This document shows positions 7,275-15,297 of a stretch of 46,753 bases of DNA, piece after piece. Within the stretch, counting starts at the first letter, position 1; every line of letters begins with the position of its first letter. Source of the stretch: Candidatus Latescibacterota bacterium (GTDB lineage Bacteria; JAAXHH01); NCBI GenBank assembly GCA_022821935.1, contig JAJECR010000192.1, forward strand, positions 1 to 46,753, read 5' to 3'. Under the pieces are notes generated by a model, which saw only the letters and a list, made by a program, of their open reading frames with translations, was not told where the DNA came from and searched no databases. Position numbers and translations under genes: made by a program.

Positions 7275-9107
7275 TCACCGGGATTCGGGCAGGTCGATGC
7301 GGAGCCGGTCGCCGGGGTGAATGGCGCTGCGCCGGCTGAGTCCGTTGGCCCTTCGGAGCGCGCTGACGGTCACGTTATGGGACCGGGCGATAGCCCAGAG
7401 GGTGTCTCCCGGCCTGACCGTATAGGTGATGGCGTTCGATGCCACCGCGCCGCCCTCGCCGCGGGTCGTTCCGTCCCTTGCGGTGGATTCGCGGTCCGAG
7501 GTCGAAGCGCCGCCGGTCGAAGCGCCCTGTGACGCGCGGGGGAGATAGATCGTCAGCGTGCGGCCGGCGATGATGTCACCGGGGTTGTTCAGCTTGTTCC
7601 AGTCCTGCAGGTTCGCCATGGATACGCCGTACCGTCTGCTGATGCTCGCAAGCGTGTCTCCCCGCCTGATACGGTACGAGACGGCGCGGTGGGTCGAAGG
7701 ATCGGGGGGCGGAACGTCCCTGGGCTTCCGGTAGCGTATGGATCGATTCGCCAACCGGTTCGAGGAGCCGTACAACGGTATGGTGAGGACCTGTCCGATC
7801 CTCAGGCGATTCGGTCGGCGTATGTTGTTCTCGACGACGATATCCGCCGTCCGCACCCCGAAGCGGCGGGCTATGCGCCCCAGCGTATCGCCGCGCCTGA
7901 CCCTGTAGAACGTCAGGTCGGAGGGGTCCGGCCCCGGCGGTTCGATGCCGGCCCAGGAGGCGTAGGACCGGGTCGTACCCAGCGGCACCTTGAGATTGTA
8001 CCCGGACTCGGCCTTCCAGCGACGCAGTTCCGGATTGAGCCGGCGCAGCTGCTCGACGGGGATCTTCATACCCTCGGCCACTTCCTCCAGGACCATGAGT
8101 CTCGGAACCGGCACGGACTCGTGGATCAGCGGGAGGCCCCCCAGGGGTTCGAATCCGTACTCCTCCGGCGACTTGGAAATGATGGCCGCCGCCATGACGA
8201 AGGACACGAAGGGAATCGTCTGCCTGGGAAGTCTCATGTTCCACAGACTCAGGCCCTCGGCCCTGCGAAGGGGCGTCGAACCGGCGTGATGGGCCGCGAG
8301 TACGAGATCCCAACTGCCCAGTTCCAGGTAGAGATCTTTGAACCGCGCCGCCGCCGCCCGTGTCGACTTCTCCGGATCGTAGCGCTCGTCGATCTCGCCG
8401 CTTCGGGTCAGACCGTATCGTTCCGCGTCCTCCAGAGACAACCGCCACAGGCCCGCGCCGCCTTCCGGCGAGCGCGCACGGGGATCGAAACCGCTCTCGA
8501 CCATGGCGACATAGATCAGGTCGCCGGGCAGTCCCGATTTGGAGAGGATCGACTGGATCATGGCCCGGTAACTGTTCGTTCGACTCAACCAGGCGGTAAA
8601 AACATCGGACGCATCGTTCCTGAGGATGTGGATCGCATGCTTGACCCGGTCGTTGTAGCTGATGGGCACGTCGAATCGACCGAAATCGGGCCAGGGCGGC
8701 GCCGGCGCCGCGGCGCGCCCCGATCCTTCCAGGAAAGACGCGAGCAGGTCGAACCCGGCAACTCCGCTCTGCTCTTCCGCGTACGGATCAGTCGTTGAAC
8801 CTGAACCGGCCGCGGGTGCGCCGGTCGTTGAACCTGCATCCACCGCGGACCCGGCGGGTCTGAACGCGGATTCCGCGGCGGGATTCGCCGATGCGCTCGT
8901 ATCAGGCGCGTTCGAGGACGACAATAAAAAAACCGGCGCTGTGTTCAGTATAGCGTCGGTTGGCTTGTCTTCAAACGTGTGGGGCCCTGCGTAGAGGAAG
9001 GAAGGGAGCAGGACTAGGCAAAACAGACAGATCGGCAGCCGCCTTACAGAGCAGAGGCGACCGTTGGTCGGTATACTGCGAATGACTGTGCAGGTGGTGC
9101 TGAGCAT
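7275..9107 (-). CDS. MltD-like membrane-associated lytic transglycosylase with three LysM domains
   Basis: The 610-residue product (from the ATG at 9105-9107) starts with a basic stretch and a hydrophobic signal segment (LPICLFCLVLLPSFLYAG). The SLT/GH23 domain follows at about residues 185-320; the catalytic glutamate is E204 in YVAMVESGFDPRARS, followed by GGAGLWRLSL. Three LysM peptidoglycan-binding modules close the protein: YRVRRGDTLGRIARRFGV (about 396-440), YRIRRGDTLASISRRYGV (475-518) and YTVRPGDTLWAIARSHNV (559-605). This is the MltD layout: the enzyme cleaves the glycan strand of murein in the periplasm, and the LysM modules anchor it. The start is uncertain: no strong Shine-Dalgarno precedes this ATG and an in-frame ATG lies 39 codons further upstream, but the signal peptide favours the shorter form. 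Between the signal peptide and the SLT domain is an Ala/Ser/Gly/Pro-rich spacer. Confidence 0.9.
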   Translation of the reverse strand: MLSTTCTVIRSIPTNGRLCSVRRLPICLFCLVLLPSFLYAGPHTFEDKPTDAILNTAPVFLLSSSNAPDTSASANPAAESAFRPAGSAVDAGSTTGAPAAGSGSTTDPYAEEQSGVAGFDLLASFLEGSGRAAAPAPPWPDFGRFDVPISYNDRVKHAIHILRNDASDVFTAWLSRTNSYRAMIQSILSKSGLPGDLIYVAMVESGFDPRARSPEGGAGLWRLSLEDAERYGLTRSGEIDERYDPEKSTRAAAARFKDLYLELGSWDLVLAAHHAGSTPLRRAEGLSLWNMRLPRQTIPFVSFVMAAAIISKSPEEYGFEPLGGLPLIHESVPVPRLMVLEEVAEGMKIPVEQLRRLNPELRRWKAESGYNLKVPLGTTRSYASWAGIEPPGPDPSDLTFYRVRRGDTLGRIARRFGVRTADIVVENNIRRPNRLRIGQVLTIPLYGSSNRLANRSIRYRKPRDVPPPDPSTHRAVSYRIRRGDTLASISRRYGVSMANLQDWNKLNNPGDIIAGRTLTIYLPRASQGASTGGASTSDRESTARDGTTRGEGGAVASNAITYTVRPGDTLWAIARSHNVTVSALRRANGLSRRSAIHPGDRLRIDLPESR

Positions 9108-9231
9108 AGTGAGCGCTGTATACGGATTGCCGACTTGGGTATTAAAGTGTATTACAACTCGACGGGACGTCCTGTACCCTGATCGATCACAAGGGACTGG
9201 CATTCGAGGCAAAGTCGCCGCCATCGAATAG

Positions 9232-9304
9232 TGGAGCTGAGCGGGATCGAACCGCTGACCTCATGAATGCCATTCATGCGCTCTCCCAGCTGAGCTACAG
9301 CCCC
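9232..9304 (-). tRNA. tRNA-Ala (anticodon GGC)
   Basis: A 73-nt cloverleaf reads on the minus strand. The acceptor stem GGGGCTG/CAGCTCC contains the G3-U70 wobble pair that identifies alanine tRNAs. The anticodon stem CATGA/TCATG encloses the loop ATGGCAT, giving anticodon GGC. The T-arm AGCGG-TTCGATC-CCGCT is standard, and the discriminator is A. The CCA end is not encoded. Confidence 0.97.
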
Positions 9305-9315
9305 TGACGACGGTC

Positions 9316-9344
9316 AAGATAGGAACACACCCACAGGGTGTCAA
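9316..9344 (-). promoter_or_regulatory. Promoter of tRNA-Ala
   Basis: On the minus strand TTGACA (9339-9344) and TATCTT (9316-9321) are separated by exactly 17 bp. The predicted start of transcription falls about 5 nt before the tRNA. Confidence 0.75.
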
Positions 9345-9577
9345 GTGAAAACAGGGTCGCCTGAGGAACCTGCCGCGGACGGCTCAAACCGTGTTTTATC
9401 GTGCCGGTACGGAATTGACTTGTAAGGACCGATTCCGGGGTTTAAAGTCTCTATTTGCCGGGAAACGCAGACGGATTCCGGTACCGCGACCCGTGTCTGC
9501 CCGGGCCGAAAGAGCAACAGGGAAAAAGACGGGAACAGCAACAAATCTCCGCAAGGATCGGCAAAGGACGGCGAGCC

Positions 9578-11053
9578 GTGTCTAAAGTAAAAACCAGCCG
9601 GAGCCATCCACTTCGCATTGATCCGGTGCGTCCGGAGGAAGGCTTCGGCCGTATCGGAATCACCCTGTGTCCCGGCAAGACAGATCCCCGGGGGATCGCG
9701 GGTAACTGGGAGCGCGATCTGGACCTGGATCTCGATAAGGTCAGAAAATGGGGCGCGACGGCGGTTGTCAGCCTGATCACGCAGGAGGAGATACGGGATC
9801 TGAGAGTGCCCGGTCTTTCCAGGGCGGTCGCGGACCGCCACATGGAGTGGTGGCACCTGCCGATTTCAGACGGGCAGGCTCCTGGCGCTGATTTCGAGCA
9901 GGCATGGCGCGTGGCGGGACCGGCCATCAGAGACCGGCTCCGGCTCGGTTTCGACGTCCTCGTCCATTGCAAGGGAGGACTTGGCCGTGCGGGCACCCTG
10001 GCCGCCCGTCTCCTCGTGGAATTCGGGGCGACCCCGTCCGACGCGATGAATCGGGTTCGAGAAGCCCGGTCCTCCAACGCGATAGAAACCTCCAGCCAGG
10101 AGCGCTACGTGGCGCAGTGCGCGGCAGTGGCGGAGCCGCCTCCTTCCACGACCGCGAAGCGCATCCAGGACCGTGCCATCGGGGCTTTTCTCGGTCTCGC
10201 GGTGGGTGACGCGGTGGGCACGACACTCGAATTCCGGCCGCGCGACGTGCAGACGCGGTTGAAGGATATGGTGGGGGGAGGCCCCTTCGATCTGCCTGCC
10301 GGATCGTGGACGGACGACACGACCATGGCGTTGGCCCTTGCGGAAAGCCTGGCCGCATCAGAGACGCTGGACTGCCGGGACCTGATGGACCGTTTCGTCA
10401 GCTGGTGGCGGGACGGCGAATACTCCTGCACGGGCAGTTGCTTCGATATCGGGAATACCACAAGCGCGGCGCTCGCCCGATACGAGCGAACCGGAGATCC
10501 GATCGCCGGCTCGACCGACCCGCGCGCCTCGGGTAACGGTTCGCTGATGCGCCTCGCCCCGGTCGCCCTGCGCTTCTGGGACGACCGCGTCTTGCTTGAC
10601 GCCACCGCGGCTGAACAGTCCCGGACCACACACGGAACCGAAGAAGCGGTAGATGCGTGCCGTGCCTTTGCGGAAATGCTGGCGGACGCCATCGCCGGTT
10701 CGGCACGGGCGGACCTCCTCGCCCCGAGGCGTTTCGACGGGGCGCCGGCCGTCGCCCGGATCCTGGGCGGAAGCTGGCGTGGGCGGCCCCGAAACGAAAT
10801 CAGCTCAAGCGGGTACGTGATTGACACCCTCGAAGCCGCTATCTGGTCCATCGCCCGCACCGCCGACTACCGCAGCGCCGTACTCCTCGCGGCCAACCTG
10901 GCCGACGACGCCGACACAGTCGCCGCGGTGACGGGACAGCTCGCCGGCGCGCTTTACGGTCTCAGCGGGATTCCCGAAAGCTGGCTCGACCGGCTCGCCT
11001 GGAAGGACCGGCTGTTGGACGTGGCCCACCGCCTGTCCGGCAGGAACGCATAA
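9578..11053 (+). CDS. Tyrosine/dual-specificity phosphatase fused to ADP-ribosylglycohydrolase
   Basis: The 491-residue product joins two hydrolases. Residues 1-170 are a cysteine-dependent phosphatase: the CX5R loop is HCKGGLGRAGT with nucleophile C131 and R137, and D98 in PISDG is the likely general acid. Residues from about 195 are an ADP-ribosylglycohydrolase (DraG/ARH family): DRAIGAFLGLAVGDAVG, the first metal pair in SWTDDTTMAL (D246, D247), and the second metal cluster ADDADTVAAVTGQLAGAL (D443, D444, D446). Catalytic residues of both domains appear intact. The ARH family removes ADP-ribose from protein arginine, serine or DNA bases, or hydrolyses related O-linked ADP-ribose. The GTG start at 9578 has AAGGA upstream and leaves a compact N-terminus; the frame is open for 41 more codons upstream but without sign of coding. 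It is alone on its strand, divergent from the tRNA. Substrates of either domain are unknown. Confidence 0.9.
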   Translation: MSKVKTSRSHPLRIDPVRPEEGFGRIGITLCPGKTDPRGIAGNWERDLDLDLDKVRKWGATAVVSLITQEEIRDLRVPGLSRAVADRHMEWWHLPISDGQAPGADFEQAWRVAGPAIRDRLRLGFDVLVHCKGGLGRAGTLAARLLVEFGATPSDAMNRVREARSSNAIETSSQERYVAQCAAVAEPPPSTTAKRIQDRAIGAFLGLAVGDAVGTTLEFRPRDVQTRLKDMVGGGPFDLPAGSWTDDTTMALALAESLAASETLDCRDLMDRFVSWWRDGEYSCTGSCFDIGNTTSAALARYERTGDPIAGSTDPRASGNGSLMRLAPVALRFWDDRVLLDATAAEQSRTTHGTEEAVDACRAFAEMLADAIAGSARADLLAPRRFDGAPAVARILGGSWRGRPRNEISSSGYVIDTLEAAIWSIARTADYRSAVLLAANLADDADTVAAVTGQLAGALYGLSGIPESWLDRLAWKDRLLDVAHRLSGRNA

Positions 11054-11090
11054 CAGTAAAGTCCCGTCCGGGTCCCGCTCCAATTTGTGC

Positions 11091-11119
11091 TTGTAACGGG
11101 TTGCCCTCCGTGTTATAGT
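11091..11119 (+). promoter_or_regulatory. Promoter upstream of the DegT-family gene
   Basis: TTGTAA (11091-11096) and TATAGT (11114-11119) are spaced by 17 bp, about 65 bp before the ATG at 11183. Confidence 0.6.
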
Positions 11120-11182
11120 CCTGAATCCCGATTCAACCTTACCGCGATCCAGATCTGTATCCATCGTTGAGGCTTGACGTCC

Positions 11183-12448
11183 ATGGCGGAATCCCTGGCA
11201 ATAGATGGCGGAGTTCCAGTCCGCACGGCGGAATGGCCGCCCCTGATCCCCGGCGGTTCAATGTACGGGGAAGAAGAAAAACAGGCCGCCATTGAAGTCA
11301 TCGAAGCCCGTTCGCCTTTTCGGTACTACGGGATCGAGCCCCTCGGCAAGGTGGACCGTTTAGAAGCGGCCTACGCCCGTTACATCGGCACGCGCTTCGC
11401 CCTGGCCACCCACAGCGGCAGCACGGCCCTTTCCGTGGCGCTCGCCGCCCTCGACGTGGGACCCGGCACCGAAGTCATCATGCCGGCCTTCATGTGGATC
11501 GCCGACGTCAACGCCGTCGTCCATCTCAGGGCCGTGCCGGTGCTGGCCGACATCGACGACACCCTCAACCTGGATCCCAATGACATCGAACGGCATATCA
11601 CGCCCCGGACCCGGGCTATCGTCGCCGTACATATGGCGGGGACGGTCGCCGACGTGCCGTCCATCATGGAAATCGCGGACCGGCACGGGATCGCGGTTCT
11701 GGAGGACTGCTCCCAGGCCGCGGGCGCGAACATCGACGGCCGCCGCGTCGGGTCGATGGGAAGGGTGGGCGCCGTCAGCCTGCAGTACAACAAGAACTTC
11801 ACCACGGGCGAGGGCGGCATGATTACGACGGATGACGAAGGGGTCTTCCGGCGTGCCGTGTGCTACCACGATACGGGTTTCGAACGGGATATCGAAGGCG
11901 TTTCCACCGGGGAGGACTCCCTGTTCGAGACCTTTGGCATGGGGGTCCGCATGGACGAACTCCGCGGCGCGCTGGGTCTGGTCCAGCTGGACAAGCTGCC
12001 CGTCATCCTGGCAGGCATGCGCCGCCACCATGTCCGTTTGCGGGAGACCCTCGGCAAGACGCCGGGCATCCAGCTCCGTCGCATCGTGGATCCCGAGGGC
12101 GACAGCGGGGCCTATTTCACCTGGATTCATAAATCGGCCGGCGACGCAGCGCGTTTCACCTCGGCCATTCGCGCGGAGGGCATCCCGGTGGGCGAACCCC
12201 ACGGCGGCATCCACCAGTATCGCTATATGTCCAACCTGTTGAAGAAAGTGCCGGTCACGACGGCGGGATGTCCGTGGACCTGTCCGTTCAACGCCGAGAG
12301 CCCGATGGAATACCGGGCCGGCATGCTGCCGCGCAGCGACGACCTGCTGGACCGGGCGCGCATACTGCCCCTGCCGGCGCAACTGACGGATGAGGACGTG
12401 GACGACGTGATCCGTGCGTTCCGCAAGGTGGCGCGGGCGGTGTTGTAG
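11183..12448 (+). CDS. DegT/DnrJ/EryC1/StrS-family aminotransferase
   Basis: The 421-residue product is a fold-type I PLP enzyme of the sugar aminotransferase family. Visible blocks are ATHSGSTALSVALAALDVG (phosphate-binding region), PAFMWIADVNAVV, VLEDCSQAAGA with the PLP-pyridine aspartate, and the Schiff-base lysine K204 in QYNKNFTTGEGGM. Members usually transfer an amino group to nucleotide-linked keto sugars or to cyclitols; some are oxidases or dehydratases. The ATG at 11183 is preferred over a TTG nine bases upstream because GAGG lies 10 nt before it and only 1 nt before the TTG. It has its own promoter-like sequence. Two further PLP enzymes of different families follow on the same strand. 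No nucleotide-sugar genes are next to it, so a classic deoxy-aminosugar pathway is not supported by the context. Confidence 0.92.
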   Translation: MAESLAIDGGVPVRTAEWPPLIPGGSMYGEEEKQAAIEVIEARSPFRYYGIEPLGKVDRLEAAYARYIGTRFALATHSGSTALSVALAALDVGPGTEVIMPAFMWIADVNAVVHLRAVPVLADIDDTLNLDPNDIERHITPRTRAIVAVHMAGTVADVPSIMEIADRHGIAVLEDCSQAAGANIDGRRVGSMGRVGAVSLQYNKNFTTGEGGMITTDDEGVFRRAVCYHDTGFERDIEGVSTGEDSLFETFGMGVRMDELRGALGLVQLDKLPVILAGMRRHHVRLRETLGKTPGIQLRRIVDPEGDSGAYFTWIHKSAGDAARFTSAIRAEGIPVGEPHGGIHQYRYMSNLLKKVPVTTAGCPWTCPFNAESPMEYRAGMLPRSDDLLDRARILPLPAQLTDEDVDDVIRAFRKVARAVL

Positions 12449-12640
12449 GATCGAGGGCTGGTCTGGGGCGATTTCAGCCGACCGGCCGTCGTCGTTCCTG
12501 TCGGTCAGGCGACTATTCGAACTTTGCATGTGTGCGATGCGCGTATCTTGCGCGTCTATTGCAGCCGTACCGTGTTGCAGCCGTGCCGTGCGCGTTTGTT
12601 GCTAGTTCATCTCATCAAGTAAACCGACAGTAAACCGAAC

Positions 12641-12680
12641 ACGCACCGTTCGGTCGATACACGCACCGTTCGGTCGAACA
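12641..12680 (+). repeat. 20-bp tandem duplication in the leader of the class V aminotransferase gene
   Basis: Two adjacent 20-bp copies (acgcaccgttcggtcgatac and the same with the last four bases aaca) lie 31 bp before the ATG. The 262-bp gap 12449-12710 holds further short repeats, such as a doubled taaaccga at about 12620-12638 and a doubled ttgcagccgt at about 12558-12582, but no gene I can support. Confidence 0.85.
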
Positions 12681-12710
12681 TTTAACCGGAACAACCAGGG
12701 GAGCACACGC

Positions 12711-13898
12711 ATGAGCGAAGCTTCGACCCCGGTACGGCCGGACCCGCTGCCCGCCCCGGACGACGCCTTCTGGAAGGCAATCCGCCGCGACCAGTTCTAT
12801 CTCGAACCCGATATCGCCTTTCTCCAGGGCGGTTCCGTCGGACCGTCTCCCAAGCCGGTCGTGGACCGGGTGACCGAGGCCATGCGGGCCTTCGACAGCG
12901 ATCCCCTGAAACACCAGCAGCAGTACTGGCCGATCGTCGAGGAATCCCGGGAAAAGCTTGCTCGATTCGTGGGTACCCGGCCGGAGCGCATCGCCCTGGT
13001 ACAGAATACCACCATGGCCCTGAGCGTCTTCGCCCAGGGCGTGACCTGGAAGGTGGGCGGCGAGATCCTGATGACGGACCAGGAGTACGGCGCGGTGAAC
13101 GCCTGCTTCGACTACATCGCCGAGCGCCACGGCCTCACCGTGAGGCGCGTTCACCTGCCCATGGAGATCAACGACCAGCAGCAGATCATAGATGTATTCA
13201 GGGACGGGATGAACGAGAAAACGGCGGCGGTGGTCTTCGGCCACGTGTACTGGTCGACCGGTCTCGTGACGCCGGTGAAGGAACTGACCGAAATCGGACG
13301 AAGTCAAGGTATCTGGGTCGTCGTGGACGGCGCCCACGCCGTCAGCATGGTACCGTTGCGCCTGGACGAATGGAACCCCCATTTCTACGCGTCCAGCCTC
13401 CACAAGTGGACTTTGTCGCCCAAGGGCACGGGCATGCTCTTCGTATCGGACGACGCCCACGACCGGGTGGAGCCGCTCATCCTGGGTTCCAGCGCCCACC
13501 CAAACCCCAACGCGAGCCGATTCGACATGATGGGCACCCGGGACCAGACGCCCTTCATCGGTCTGGGCACGGCGCTGGATTTCCAGCAGGAGATCGGCTG
13601 GGACCATATCCGTGCCTACTGCCGGGGTCTGGTCGATTACATGCGGGAGCGATTGGGACGTATCCGGGGCGTGCGCTTCCTGACGCCGCGGGACCCCGAA
13701 ATGTCCGGGTTCATCACGACCTTCACCATTGAAGGGGCCGATCTCCAGAAGATCCGGCAGGAATTGTGGGACGACGAGCAGATCGAGACCGTGGCCTTTC
13801 ATATCAACGAAGTGCCCGTGTTCCGTATTTCCACCCATTTCTACAACAGTCGGGAGGAAATCGACCGGATGGTCCGGGCCATCGAGCGGCGGTTGTAG
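12711..13898 (+). CDS. Class V aminotransferase / isopenicillin-N-epimerase-like PLP enzyme
   Basis: The 395-residue product resembles the NifS/isopenicillin N epimerase branch of class V PLP enzymes. The N-terminal FLQGGSVGPSPKPV motif, RIALVQNTTMALSVFAQGV, VVVDGAHAVSMVPL (PLP aspartate), and the Schiff-base lysine K232 in SSLHKWTLSPKGTG are all present. Enzymes of this branch act as desulfurases, lyases or epimerases on amino acids; the active-site cysteine loop of cysteine desulfurases is not seen, which argues against NifS/SufS function. The start has AGGGGAG about 10 nt upstream. The gene ends with the sequence that is repeated, almost exactly, 35 bp downstream. The trans-sulfuration-type enzyme begins 51 bp after the stop, so the two are likely co-transcribed. 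Substrate unknown. Confidence 0.9.
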   Translation: MSEASTPVRPDPLPAPDDAFWKAIRRDQFYLEPDIAFLQGGSVGPSPKPVVDRVTEAMRAFDSDPLKHQQQYWPIVEESREKLARFVGTRPERIALVQNTTMALSVFAQGVTWKVGGEILMTDQEYGAVNACFDYIAERHGLTVRRVHLPMEINDQQQIIDVFRDGMNEKTAAVVFGHVYWSTGLVTPVKELTEIGRSQGIWVVVDGAHAVSMVPLRLDEWNPHFYASSLHKWTLSPKGTGMLFVSDDAHDRVEPLILGSSAHPNPNASRFDMMGTRDQTPFIGLGTALDFQQEIGWDHIRAYCRGLVDYMRERLGRIRGVRFLTPRDPEMSGFITTFTIEGADLQKIRQELWDDEQIETVAFHINEVPVFRISTHFYNSREEIDRMVRAIERRL

Positions 13899-13933
13899 AC
13901 CCGGGATCCTAAGCCATCGAGCGGCGGCTGTAG
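13878..13933 (+). repeat. Near-identical copy of the gene's 3' end placed 35 bp downstream
   Basis: The last 21 bases of the class V aminotransferase gene (13878-13898, including the TAG) recur at 13913-13933 with one C/T difference. The second copy lies between the stop and the Shine-Dalgarno of the next gene and keeps a TAG at the same place. Confidence 0.9.
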
Positions 13934-13949
13934 GGAAAGGTGAGATTAA

Positions 13950-15005
13950 ATGACCGATGAACATGGATTCATCACGCGTTCCATCCACGCGGGCGAGGCG
14001 GAGAACGCGTCGGCCACGCCGATCTACCAGGCGGCGACGGTGGACGGAGCCTACCTGCGGGGGGGCAATCCCACCTTCACGGCCTTCGAGGAGAAAATGT
14101 GCGCGCTTGAAGGCGGGGGACGCAGCATCGCGACCGCCTGCGGTATGGCATCGGTCACCCAGGCCGTGATGACGCTTATTCGGGCGGGTTCCCGGATCGT
14201 TTGCCACCAGACCGCATACACCTGGACCAGGCACTTCATGTCCGAAGAACTGCCCCGGCTCGGTTTCGATACCGAAATGATAGACATGCGGGACCCGAAG
14301 CAGGTCGACGCGGCCCTCGAGAAGCCCACCGACGTGGCATATTTCGAGCCCCTGTCCAATCCCTCGCTGGACATCATCGACGCGCCCGCGGTGATCCGCA
14401 AGGCCCACGCGGCCGGCGCGAAAGTCGTGATCGACAACACCTTCCTGTCCCCCCATCTCTTCCGCCCGATCGATCACGGCGCGGACGTAGTGCTCCACAG
14501 CGCCACCAAGTATCTTTGCGGGCACGGCGACGCGCTGGCCGGCATCATCACGACCCGCGACCCGGACCTGGGCGAGCAGATCCTGCGCACAAGGAACACC
14601 TACGGGGGTATTCTCAGCCCATTGAACGCCTTCCTCCTGCTTCGCGGGATCAAGACACTCTCCATCCGCATGGACCGCCACGTCATGAACGCCCGCGCCG
14701 TGGCGGAGTTCCTCGAGTCCCACCCCCGGGTTAAACGGACTTACTATCCCGGGCTGCCCTCCACGCCCGGTCACGAGATCGCCCGGTCGCAGTGGGCCGG
14801 GTACGGCGGGATGGTGAGTTTCGAACTCGCCGAAATGCCTATCGAACAGTTTTTCAACAAAGTCCGCCTTTGCCGGCCCTGGGTAAGCCTGGGCGACGTG
14901 GGCTCGCTCGTTGCCGGCGATCCCGCCGGCCAACGGGTGCGAATGTCCGTCGGCCTCGAAGACACCGACGACATCATCCGGGATCTCGAGCAGGCGCTGG
15001 GATGA
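13950..15005 (+). CDS. Cys/Met metabolism (trans-sulfuration) PLP enzyme
   Basis: The 351-residue product belongs to the cystathionine gamma-synthase / methionine gamma-lyase family. It shows TRSIHAGE at the N-terminus, ATACGMASVTQAVMTLI (phosphate-binding), YFEPLSNPSLDIIDAPAV, VVIDNTFLSP (PLP aspartate) and the Schiff-base lysine K187 in HSATKYLCGHGD. At 351 residues it is shorter than the usual 380-400; the segment around residues 30-45 that normally carries YSRxxNPT reads YLRGGNPTFTAFEEKM, so the YxR tyrosine and arginine that contact PLP phosphate of the partner subunit are kept. The start ATG follows GGGAAAGGTGAG about 8 nt upstream. It probably lyses or exchanges a gamma- or beta-substituent of a sulfur or hydroxy amino acid; the exact reaction cannot be read from the sequence. 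It lies downstream of two other PLP enzymes. Confidence 0.92.
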   Translation: MTDEHGFITRSIHAGEAENASATPIYQAATVDGAYLRGGNPTFTAFEEKMCALEGGGRSIATACGMASVTQAVMTLIRAGSRIVCHQTAYTWTRHFMSEELPRLGFDTEMIDMRDPKQVDAALEKPTDVAYFEPLSNPSLDIIDAPAVIRKAHAAGAKVVIDNTFLSPHLFRPIDHGADVVLHSATKYLCGHGDALAGIITTRDPDLGEQILRTRNTYGGILSPLNAFLLLRGIKTLSIRMDRHVMNARAVAEFLESHPRVKRTYYPGLPSTPGHEIARSQWAGYGGMVSFELAEMPIEQFFNKVRLCRPWVSLGDVGSLVAGDPAGQRVRMSVGLEDTDDIIRDLEQALG

Positions 15006-15200
15006 CGACATCTCCCACAGACGCCGGCTTTCCGCGACCGGATTCCTTCCATCGGCTTCCCGCCTCAGCCATCACTACGACTTGATACAGATCGAATAGT
15101 GCGCAACGGGAACGGCCAGAAGGCGACCTGCGTCCAACAGATCACTGCGGGAACCGCCGGCATGCGGTGCGCGTTCAATGGAGCAACTGAGAGGGGACCG

Positions 15201-15221
15201 GCAGCACGCAGCACGCAGTAC
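15201..15221 (+). repeat. 7-bp triplicate in the creatininase-gene leader
   Basis: Three contiguous copies of gcagcac/gcagtac lie in the 292-bp gap 15006-15297. Apart from this and a strong Shine-Dalgarno near 15283, I see no gene or structured RNA in the gap. Confidence 0.7.
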
Positions 15222-15297
15222 GCGTCCTGCATATTCATCCGGCAGCGAGAGACCGGGAGTTAAACAGAAGCCACGACCGTCAAGGAGGAGCCATTAA

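Noticed and set aside
7087..7278. 63-codon minus-strand frame between sppA and the transglycosylase gene
   Set aside because: It covers the direct repeats and the sppA promoter, overlaps the end of the transglycosylase gene, and has no family resemblance.
12615..15011. Long open frame on the minus strand across the two PLP enzyme genes
   Set aside because: It is antisense to two genes with clear catalytic motifs and shows no domain; long antisense frames are common in GC-rich DNA with strong third-position bias.
15006..15297. Structured RNA in the creatininase leader
   Set aside because: Apart from a 7-bp triplicate and the ribosome site no conserved RNA motif was recognised.
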